A stretch of 64,000 nucleotides of DNA, taken from Yoonia maritima. Its GTDB lineage: Bacteria > Pseudomonadota > Alphaproteobacteria > Rhodobacterales > Rhodobacteraceae. The position numbers and the translations under genes were made by a program. Each line of letters starts with the position of its first letter. The stretch's first letter is position 1. The notes beneath the pieces were generated by a model, which worked only from the letters and a program-made list of their open reading frames with translations, did no database searches and was not told the origin of the DNA. Shown here one piece after another: positions 30,791 to 36,808 of the stretch. Where the stretch lies: contig NZ_PVTP01000010.1 in the NCBI RefSeq assembly GCF_003003285.1, forward strand, positions 62,001 to 126,000. The letters run 5' to 3'.

Positions 30791-31234
30791 CTAGTCGAAC
30801 TTGCGCGACGGAGCGAGAACGGTCGCATCCCCCACCAACACCTTTTTGTCGTTCACAAGGCAGCGGGTGTTCATCGTCACCCGGCGTTTCGCGTGATCAA
30901 TGTCGACGACTTCGACTTCTGCCAGAACCATGTCGCCGGGGCGAACCGGCGCAAGGAACTTCAGGCTTTGGCCTAGATATACTGTGCCATGACCGGGTAG
31001 TTGTTCGCCAATTACGGCTGATACGAGGCCAGCAGTCAGCATCCCGTGCGCGATACGCCCACCAAAGATCGTGTCTTGGGCATAGTCGTCGTCAAGATGC
31101 ACTGGGTTCCGGTCAGTTGAGACTTCGGCGAATAGCTCAATATCACGGTCAGTTACGACCTTGCGCAAAGACCGGACCATACCGATCTCGATATCTTCGA
31201 TACAGATCGTTCCGCGTGGGGCGTTATCTAGCAT
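30791..31234 (-). CDS. MaoC family dehydratase (hot-dog fold)
   Basis: This 147-residue single hot-dog protein shows the MaoC/(R)-enoyl-hydratase signature: ELFAEVSTDRNPVHLDDDYA with the catalytic Asp and His, then GRIAHGMLTAGLVSAV. It hydrates enoyl-CoA or enoyl-ACP by family. Start at 31234 (MLDNAPRG) has GGAG 7 bases upstream; the ATG at 31246 overlaps that ribosome site. It stands 36 bases upstream of ribF. Confidence 0.9.
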   Translation of the reverse strand: MLDNAPRGTICIEDIEIGMVRSLRKVVTDRDIELFAEVSTDRNPVHLDDDYAQDTIFGGRIAHGMLTAGLVSAVIGEQLPGHGTVYLGQSLKFLAPVRPGDMVLAEVEVVDIDHAKRRVTMNTRCLVNDKKVLVGDATVLAPSRKFD

Positions 31235-31324
31235 GTTGCGCTCCATTGAGTAACAAAAAATCCCATATGCCGTTTGGCTTTGAAATTTTATTACTTTGCA
31301 AGCGCAGAAAAATCAAGCGTTACG

Positions 31325-32200
31325 TTACCGCAAGTGGCCGATAGCGAAGGTGGCGCTGATCTTTTGATCATCCAGATAGGTTTTCAGCGCATCCGGGTCA
31401 GGTTGCGTCGTCGTTTTCGTTTCGGTAGCGGCCAATCCGCCTGAAATGAACAACACATCCAGATCTTCTTGGAGCGCGCCCAGTACATCAGTGTGCGGGC
31501 CGTCGCCAATCGCGATGATGGACGCGTCAGATGGTACCTTGTTCAACGCCGCTAAACGGCGGCGCGCAAGGTCATAGATGGGTGGGTGGGGTTTGCCGAA
31601 ATACAGGCTCTCTCCGCCCATTTCAGTGTAAAGCTGGGCCAAGGCACCCGCACACCATTCACGAACGTCGCCACGATCAACGACGATATCAGGGTTGGCG
31701 CACAGCAGCTTTAGGCCCTTTTGTTTGGCGTAAAGGAAGTCGGCGCGGTTCACAGCAAGGTCGGCCATCGGGTCGAACGGGCCGCAGCAAACGATGCCTT
31801 CGGCCTGATCCAATGGAACTCGCTGAATGTTAACTGGTTTGTCGATAATCTGGAGAGGTTCAAAAAAGGCATCATCGCGCGGGCTTTCACCCATGAAGTA
31901 GACCTTTTCACCGACGATGCCGCGATACATGGCAGCACGCGCGCTGTCGCCCGATGTCGCAATCGCGTCCCATGCATCCTCTGGAATGCCAAAGTCCAAG
32001 ATCTGATGCGCAACTGATTCCCAAGGGCGGGGTGAGTTGGTGACAAGCACCACAACACCACCCTGCGCGCGATAGGCTTGCATGGCCGCAACCGCGTCTG
32101 GCAGGGCTTCAACACCGTTGTGCATGCAGCCCCAAAGGTCAACAAAGGCCGCGTCATACTGGCCCGAGATGTCTGCGAAAGTTTCGATAATCCGGGTCAT
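31325..32200 (-). CDS. TIGR01459-type HAD hydrolase
   Basis: This 291-residue HAD-superfamily hydrolase of the TIGR01459 group is related to NagD/PGP phosphatases. The N-terminal AAFVDLWGCMHNG carries the nucleophile Asp, but the usual acid-base Asp two residues later is replaced (DLW rather than DxD). VVLVTNSPRP is motif II. The C-terminal IAIGDGPHTDVLGA binds Mg. The substrate is unknown. Confidence 0.88.
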   Translation of the reverse strand: MTRIIETFADISGQYDAAFVDLWGCMHNGVEALPDAVAAMQAYRAQGGVVVLVTNSPRPWESVAHQILDFGIPEDAWDAIATSGDSARAAMYRGIVGEKVYFMGESPRDDAFFEPLQIIDKPVNIQRVPLDQAEGIVCCGPFDPMADLAVNRADFLYAKQKGLKLLCANPDIVVDRGDVREWCAGALAQLYTEMGGESLYFGKPHPPIYDLARRRLAALNKVPSDASIIAIGDGPHTDVLGALQEDLDVLFISGGLAATETKTTTQPDPDALKTYLDDQKISATFAIGHLR

Positions 32201-32232
32201 GGCGCGGCCTTTGATAATTGTAAGGATGGAAC

Positions 32233-32253
32233 GCCCCGGATCACCTCCGGGGC
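32233..32253 (-). terminator. Hairpin between ppaC and the HAD gene
   Basis: GCCCCGG pairs with CCGGGGC across seven bases, 8 bases beyond the ppaC stop (32261) on the minus strand. There is no strong T-tract, so termination is plausible but not certain. Confidence 0.4.
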
Positions 32254-32260
32254 AGGCAGT

Positions 32261-33178
32261 TTAGGCCTTAAGGTTCGGGATGATCTGCTTTTTACGGCTC
32301 ATGATGCCGGGCAGAACAACGCTGTCACCTTCGACTTTGGCGTCGAATGATTTCTCAGCAACCGTTTTCACAACGTCATTCGGGATGAACATTGTTGCTT
32401 CTTCGTTCAGGATGTCCACGACGAACAATAGAACCTCGTCTACGCCGTCTTCTTTGGCGACTTTCGGCATGGTTTCCATGATGGATGCCTTACGGTCCAA
32501 GATGATCTTGGGCGCTGTGGTTTCCAGAACCGACACACGGAATTTCTTGCCGTCTACGCCGTATTCTTTGCTGTCCATGCGCAGCAGTTCCGCGTCAGAG
32601 AACGCAGAAACGTCTGATTTTGCTTCGAACATTTCAGATGCGTATGCTTCAAGATCGATTTTCAGATCTTTGGCCAATGCTTCGGCAAGGTCCTTGTCCA
32701 TGGATGTCGTTGTTGGTGAACGGAAGGCAAGCGTGTCGGACAGGATGCAAGACAGCATCAGACCTTTGATGCCTTCTGGCATGTCGGCCGCTTTGTCGCC
32801 CATCATCTCGTGCATGATTGTCGCAGTACATGCGAGCGGACGAATTGTGATGTTGATTGGGTTCTTCGTTTCCAGACCACCGGCCAGTTTGTGGTGGTCG
32901 ATGATTGCCAGAACGTCAGCGTTGTTGATGTTCGCTGGCAGCTCTGCAGGGTTGTTGGTGTCAACGATAACGCAAGACTGGTCGTCTTCGACATCTGCAA
33001 TAACGTCTGGCAGTTCAAAGCCCCAGCGTTTGGCAACAAAAGCGGCTTCGGTGTTTGGAGTGCCAAGCAGGGCGGCTTTGGCTTCGATGCCGGTGTGGTT
33101 CAGGAACCATTCCCAGATCAGTGGGGAACCGGTGCTGTCTGTGTCAGGTGCTTTGTGGCCGAAAACAAGAGTTGTCAT
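32261..33178 (-). CDS. ppaC: Manganese-dependent inorganic pyrophosphatase (family II)
   Basis: DHH-family pyrophosphatase, about 305 residues. N-terminal FGHKAPDTDS binds Mn, followed by DTNNPAEL and the DHHK motif. The C-terminal DHHA2 domain ends with the substrate-binding SRKKQIIP. Start at 33178 (MTTLVFGHKAPD) follows the family norm; an ATG at 33187 is also possible, and neither has a clear ribosome site. No CBS domains are present. A long open frame on the opposite strand is an artefact of this gene. Confidence 0.95.
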   Translation of the reverse strand: MTTLVFGHKAPDTDSTGSPLIWEWFLNHTGIEAKAALLGTPNTEAAFVAKRWGFELPDVIADVEDDQSCVIVDTNNPAELPANINNADVLAIIDHHKLAGGLETKNPINITIRPLACTATIMHEMMGDKAADMPEGIKGLMLSCILSDTLAFRSPTTTSMDKDLAEALAKDLKIDLEAYASEMFEAKSDVSAFSDAELLRMDSKEYGVDGKKFRVSVLETTAPKIILDRKASIMETMPKVAKEDGVDEVLLFVVDILNEEATMFIPNDVVKTVAEKSFDAKVEGDSVVLPGIMSRKKQIIPNLKA

Positions 33179-33293
33179 TGCTGTCACTTTCTAAGGGAGA
33201 ATTTGGCCGTCTTATAGAAGTGTCCAGCCACCCTGTCACCCCATCGCGTTGGTTTGACCGAATATCGGCGGTGTGGTAAATTGACTTACCGAA

Positions 33294-33327
33294 AAGGAGG
33301 AACCTAACAATGGACCAGAACGCTTAA
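33294..33327 (+). other. Mini-ORF 1 (MDQNA) with strong Shine-Dalgarno
   Basis: AAGGAGG (33294-33300) lies 9 bases before ATG 33310, followed by only five codons and TAA (33310-33327). A short GGTAA/TTACC inverted repeat lies just upstream (33275-33290). A translation site this strong in front of five codons is unlikely to be chance alone. It may be a regulatory leader peptide or the start of a remnant gene. Confidence 0.4.
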
Positions 33328-33375
33328 CCGCCTCGCCATTCTTGATGGGCACTACCGTCGCCCGACCCTTTTTGA

Positions 33376-33409
33376 GAGGAGCACCCTGACAATGGACATG
33401 CTGCAGTAA
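33376..33409 (+). other. Mini-ORF 2 (MDMLQ) with strong Shine-Dalgarno
   Basis: GAGGAG (33376-33381) lies 10 bases before ATG 33392, again followed by five codons and TAA (33392-33409). The segment aligns with mini-ORF 1: both read GGAG, ACC, ACAATGGAC, then TAACCGCC or TAACGCCG, which suggests a duplicated element. A small ACGCC-gttttt-GGCGT hairpin follows the stop. Confidence 0.4.
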
Positions 33410-33472
33410 CGCCGTTTTTGGCGTGTCGCTTGGCCGTAATGGCCCCATGATCATTTACCAAAAGGTGCAGAT

Positions 33473-33658
33473 ATGCCCCGTAAATCACCCAAACCCCGCA
33501 AGCCGGGCCAAAACCCGCTGTCCGCTCCGAAAAATCGCCGTGCCGTGCGCCCTGAACCGGGCGGCCCCCGGCAGGGGCGGCCCGTATCAAACCTACAGCG
33601 CCGTGCGCGTATTGATGCGCGAACACCGCGGTTTCCCGGTCGTTTAGGCGGCCGATAG
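33473..33658 (+). CDS. Small basic proline/arginine-rich protein, uncertain
   Basis: This 61-residue frame is rich in Pro, Arg, Lys and Gly (MPRKSPKPRKPGQNPL). AAAGGTG lies 5 bases upstream of the ATG. It has high-GC third positions like coding sequence in this genome, but an overlapping frame on the same strand (33448-33647) and one on the opposite strand are also open. If real, it could bind nucleic acid. No family is recognised. Confidence 0.35.
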   Translation: MPRKSPKPRKPGQNPLSAPKNRRAVRPEPGGPRQGRPVSNLQRRARIDARTPRFPGRLGGR

Positions 33659-33740
33659 ATACCGTTCCCCATCGCTGTCATGGCGGTGGGGCTTGCCTGC
33701 GTGGCCAATTTCGTTTTGTTTGACCGCGTAGGAGACCATT

Positions 33741-34388
33741 TTGCGCGAAGCCGATCTATACCCCCCAATCAAAGCCCACCTGCAACGGCAGGGCTACGAC
33801 GTTAAGGGAGAAGTCGGCGCAGCAGATGTTGTCGCGCGACGTGGCGATGATTTGGTGGTGGTCGAGCTAAAGCTTGGATTTTCGCTAGCCCTGTTCCATC
33901 AGGGGATCGAACGGCTGCTGGTCACCGATCACGTTTATGTCGCCGTGCCTGCTGGTGGGCGGGCAAAGGCGCTCAAGGCGAATGTGAAACTGGCCCGCCG
34001 CGTTGGGCTAGGCGTTATGACAGTCCGCGAGCGCGACGGATTTGTAGAGGTGCTTGCTGATCCGGCGCCTTACACACCCCGAAAATCCAAAAAAAAGCAC
34101 ACCCGTTTGGTCCGGGCCTTTGATCGGTTGAAGGGTGATCCAAATTCCGGCGGTGCGACACGCCATGGAATCGTCACTGGATACCGCCAAGACGCCGTAC
34201 GCTGCGCACGCTTTCTGGCAATCCATGGCCCATCCAAGGGGGCAAAGGTCAAAGAATGGACCGAAGTCCCACAAGCCACCCGCATCATGGCGGATGACCA
34301 CTATGGTTGGTTCGAACGTGTCGAACGCGGTGTCTATGGCCTAACCAAAGCTGGCCAAAAGGGGCTTGCTGATTTTGGTGACGATTAA
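33741..34388 (+). CDS. DUF2161 protein, putative PD-(D/E)XK-type nuclease fold
   Basis: This 215-residue protein belongs to the DUF2161 family, sometimes annotated as a phosphodiesterase. The start is TTG at 33741, preceded by AGGAGA with 5-base spacing; no ATG fits. Residues Glu3, Glu24, Asp29 and Glu42-Leu-Lys44 (VVARRGDDLVVVELKL) have the spacing of a PD-(D/E)XK nuclease core. A C-terminal winged-helix-like region follows (about 125-215: HGIVTGYRQDAVRCARFL, GVYGLTKAGQKGL). The nuclease fold is my inference; biological role unknown. Confidence 0.8.
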   Translation: MREADLYPPIKAHLQRQGYDVKGEVGAADVVARRGDDLVVVELKLGFSLALFHQGIERLLVTDHVYVAVPAGGRAKALKANVKLARRVGLGVMTVRERDGFVEVLADPAPYTPRKSKKKHTRLVRAFDRLKGDPNSGGATRHGIVTGYRQDAVRCARFLAIHGPSKGAKVKEWTEVPQATRIMADDHYGWFERVERGVYGLTKAGQKGLADFGDD

Positions 34389-35377
34389 TCGTCGCGTGTG
34401 ATGGTCCAGCCTTCGTTCTGCAACAGGCTAAGAATTCCGTTTTCACCGATCAAATGCGCTGCACCGGCTGCTATAACAATCTTATCATTTTCGGCTGCAG
34501 CCTGGGCAATCACGGGAATCCAATTTCGGTTGCGACCGTCCAGCATTGCCTCTTGGGTTTCGTCAAAAAGCTGGGTTGCGGTCTCGGCATCCATGTCGGG
34601 TAAATCATCCATCGCAATACGCGACATTTGCCACAGCGTTCCGATGTCTTCGGCAAAGTAGCGGTCAAGCATACCCACGAATATCTGTTGCTGCACATCG
34701 GGCATCATCAGGCTCATGCGCAGAACGTCTAACTGTTCCTCCAATGGCTCCGATTGGAAAATGGAAAACATCGTTTTGAAGTTCTCCAGCGACTGTATTG
34801 GAATATTGGCTTCGGTCGCGGCACCCATGATCATGTGATCCAGCCCAAGTTCACCTGCGATCATGTCTTCCATCGCGCAAGAGGGTATTGCCAGAACGAT
34901 TGACGCATACCAAGGCTGCATTTTAGCGATCATAAAGCTTGGAATGTTTCGATCAGCGGCGGCAGTTGATAGCAACTCCCATGTTTCATCACCAAGAAGC
35001 TCTGGCAGTGTTGGTCCTTCGGTTAGGAACAACTGGCCGGGGTCCGTTGACATAAGCTGCTGTAGGGCTGCCTGATCTTCAGGGGATGCTTCTACAAGGA
35101 TCAGGTCGGCATTTACCACATCGTCAGACAGCTTCGCATAAAGTGTATCTAGGCGGGGATCGTAGATGTGCATCGTGCCAACGATTTTCAGGTCGTGGCC
35201 ATCTTTATGGGCATCCCAAATCAAACCTTGCGAAAAAGGAATTTCCTCAACGGCGGCATTCAGCCGCGCATGTTGTTCGACCGAGAGTTGATCCAGATAG
35301 TTATCGCCGACGCATAGGGCAGCAGCGGGGAAACCGAGAGCTGTTAAAATCACGGTCGCGGCAGAGCGAAAAAACAT
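34385..35377 (-). CDS. TraB/GumN family protein
   Basis: This secreted or periplasmic protein of the TraB/GumN family has about 330 residues. A signal peptide is visible (FFRSAATVILTALGFPAAALC). The family motif GTMHIYDPRL lies at about residue 57, and the matching second motif ILVEASPED follows. The family may be metalloproteases; activity here is not shown. Start at 35377 (MFFRSA) is chosen because AAAGGA lies 6 bases upstream; ATG 35383 abuts it. It overlaps the DUF2161 gene convergently by 4 bases. Confidence 0.85.
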   Translation of the reverse strand: MFFRSAATVILTALGFPAAALCVGDNYLDQLSVEQHARLNAAVEEIPFSQGLIWDAHKDGHDLKIVGTMHIYDPRLDTLYAKLSDDVVNADLILVEASPEDQAALQQLMSTDPGQLFLTEGPTLPELLGDETWELLSTAAADRNIPSFMIAKMQPWYASIVLAIPSCAMEDMIAGELGLDHMIMGAATEANIPIQSLENFKTMFSIFQSEPLEEQLDVLRMSLMMPDVQQQIFVGMLDRYFAEDIGTLWQMSRIAMDDLPDMDAETATQLFDETQEAMLDGRNRNWIPVIAQAAAENDKIVIAAGAAHLIGENGILSLLQNEGWTITRDD

Positions 35378-35419
35378 CGGCATTCCTTTGGGTTGTGACG
35401 TATACAACGTAGTCACTGA

Positions 35420-35450
35420 CCGCCCCGGGTCAATTACCCTGGGCGGTTTT
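35420..35450 (+). terminator. Hairpin with T-tract, plus-strand orientation
   Basis: CCGCCCcGGGT and ACCCtGGGCGG pair with one mismatch around CAATT, and TTTT follows on the plus strand. No plus-strand gene lies upstream, since the TraB gene runs the other way. It overlaps the stop of the minus-strand frame at 35434. Confidence 0.45.
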
Positions 35451-35751
35451 CTAATATCATGCGTTGGCCAATCCTGATTAACCAGCGACCAATAACGTGA
35501 CGCAAGCTACGTTGCGGTGCTGGAACAATCTGCAGCCGTGGCTTTTCCGCGACTAACATCCCACTAGGCAGCCTGATCAACTGCGGATTTGTGTCAACCT
35601 CGGGGATGAAAGGCACAGGGGGCCAGCTGCTTGCTACAGGTGAAATCTGCAACCGTTGTGGTTGCGTGCGCCGCTTGGTCGTCCGCTCAGAATAATCGTT
35701 ATGATTTTCAGGGCCGACCTTGTGGTCGACGACATAAAACGGGGGATGCAT
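35434..35751 (-). CDS. Hypothetical protein, 105 residues
   Basis: This frame has plausible codon use and a basic, amphipathic C-terminus (RHVIGRWLIRIGQRMILENRPG) of the kind seen in small alphaproteobacterial proteins. The middle is proline-rich (SSWPPVPFIPEVDTNPQ). There is no signal peptide, membrane segment or known motif. The ribosome site is weak. It stands alone between the TraB gene and the Crp-family gene. Confidence 0.45.
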   Translation of the reverse strand: MHPPFYVVDHKVGPENHNDYSERTTKRRTQPQRLQISPVASSWPPVPFIPEVDTNPQLIRLPSGMLVAEKPRLQIVPAPQRSLRHVIGRWLIRIGQRMILENRPG

Positions 35752-35964
35752 GTGCTATCCGATCTACAAATCTTTGAAGTATTAGGAGAAAAATGCGCTG
35801 AGCGAATGGCACAGCTGCGCTGCTTAGCTGGGTTACCAGCTGAGATGGATGAAATCCTTTCGTTCCATAAGCAGTCTCCTTGATTCGCAGTCGTCTACCG
35901 GTTGTGTAGCTCAAACGTAGGTCTTCGCCAAAGCGTTTTTTGACAATTACTAAAACTGTTCTTT

Positions 35965-36051
35965 TTAGGCAAAAATGAGCTGTAAGATGAGAACCGTTGT
36001 AACCAGCAGCCCAACAACGCCTTCTGGTCCAAACATACTGAATATTCTCAT
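35965..36051 (-). CDS. Possible 28-residue membrane peptide
   Basis: ATG at 36051 opens a 28-codon frame with one clear transmembrane segment (GVVGLLVTTVLILQLIFA) after a short start MRIFSMFGPE. CAGGTAACG lies upstream as a weak ribosome site. It sits 77 bases downstream of the Crp-family stop on the same strand and might be co-transcribed. It is too short to judge by composition. Confidence 0.3.
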   Translation of the reverse strand: MRIFSMFGPEGVVGLLVTTVLILQLIFA

Positions 36052-36127
36052 AATCGTTACCTGTTCTTTAATAATTAGGCTTCTGCCTAACAGTTGTTGC
36101 TCATATTCTATGTGCGTTAACGCACCG

Positions 36128-36808
36128 TTAAGAAAGTTCTTTGGATAATCCTTCAGGATCGAGAATTTCGATCCTTTGTCGCGATGATTTGACCACGCCC
36201 AGTCTAGATAATTTGCTGATTGATCGGCTAACCATTTCGCGGTTGGCGCCAATTGTTCCCGCGATTTCAGCGTGCGTCGGTGCATTTTCGATAACTGCAC
36301 CTGCAGCCAATTTGCCGTGTTCTGCGGCTAAGCGGAACAAATAGGTGCCGACACGTTGTTCGACCGACAATGTGGTCATTTCCATATTACGTTCAGTTAA
36401 AATACGAATGCGTTCCACAAGCTGTCGAGTGATCCTGTCACGAACTGTAGGGACTTCATTAAACAGCTGCAAAAAGCACTCACGCTTTAAAATAAGCACC
36501 TTGGCCTCCGTTTTCGACACGGCAGCAAGTGACCGGCTTGTGCCATCTAGGGCTGCCAACTCTCCGAAATATGCGCCAACTGGAAAACGTGAAAACACGA
36601 TTTCGCGGCCTTCGGTCGTCCAGTAAACAGCTAGCAGTGATCCATACAGCAGAAAGTATAAATCGTAAGAACTGTCATCTTGATCAAAAATCGTCTGCCA
36701 AGCGCTGAAAGTTTTTTCAGTTACGGATATCGGAATTCCGGACAAATCATCAGCGGTTATTCCAGAAAACAGCGGCAGATCAAAACTGAGCAGTTCTTCA
36801 ACGGTCAT
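36128..36808 (-). CDS. Crp/Fnr family transcriptional regulator
   Basis: This 226-residue regulator has an N-terminal cyclic-nucleotide-binding jelly roll (about 15-130) with FPVGAYFGELAALDGTSRSLAAVSKTEAKVLIL. The phosphate-binding cassette GELAALDGTSRSLAA retains Glu and Arg in roughly CRP-like positions, so cAMP or cGMP binding is possible. The C-terminal helix-turn-helix has THAEIAGTIGANREMVSRSISKL, a typical Crp recognition helix. It lacks Fnr-type N-terminal cysteines. The ATG overlaps the stop of the upstream cyclase-like gene by 4 bases (ATGA), implying coupled expression. Confidence 0.92.
   Translation of the reverse strand: MTVEELLSFDLPLFSGITADDLSGIPISVTEKTFSAWQTIFDQDDSSYDLYFLLYGSLLAVYWTTEGREIVFSRFPVGAYFGELAALDGTSRSLAAVSKTEAKVLILKRECFLQLFNEVPTVRDRITRQLVERIRILTERNMEMTTLSVEQRVGTYLFRLAAEHGKLAAGAVIENAPTHAEIAGTIGANREMVSRSISKLSRLGVVKSSRQRIEILDPEGLSKELS

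Noticed and set aside
32280..33194. 304-codon open frame opposite ppaC on the plus strand
   Set aside because: It mirrors the whole of a well-conserved gene, has a Ser/Ala/Thr-rich low-complexity product and no ribosome site; it is a shadow frame.
33451..33768. 105-codon minus-strand frame over the small basic ORF
   Set aside because: It covers the TTG and ribosome site of the DUF2161 gene, has no ribosome site and an Arg/Gly-rich composition typical of shadow frames.
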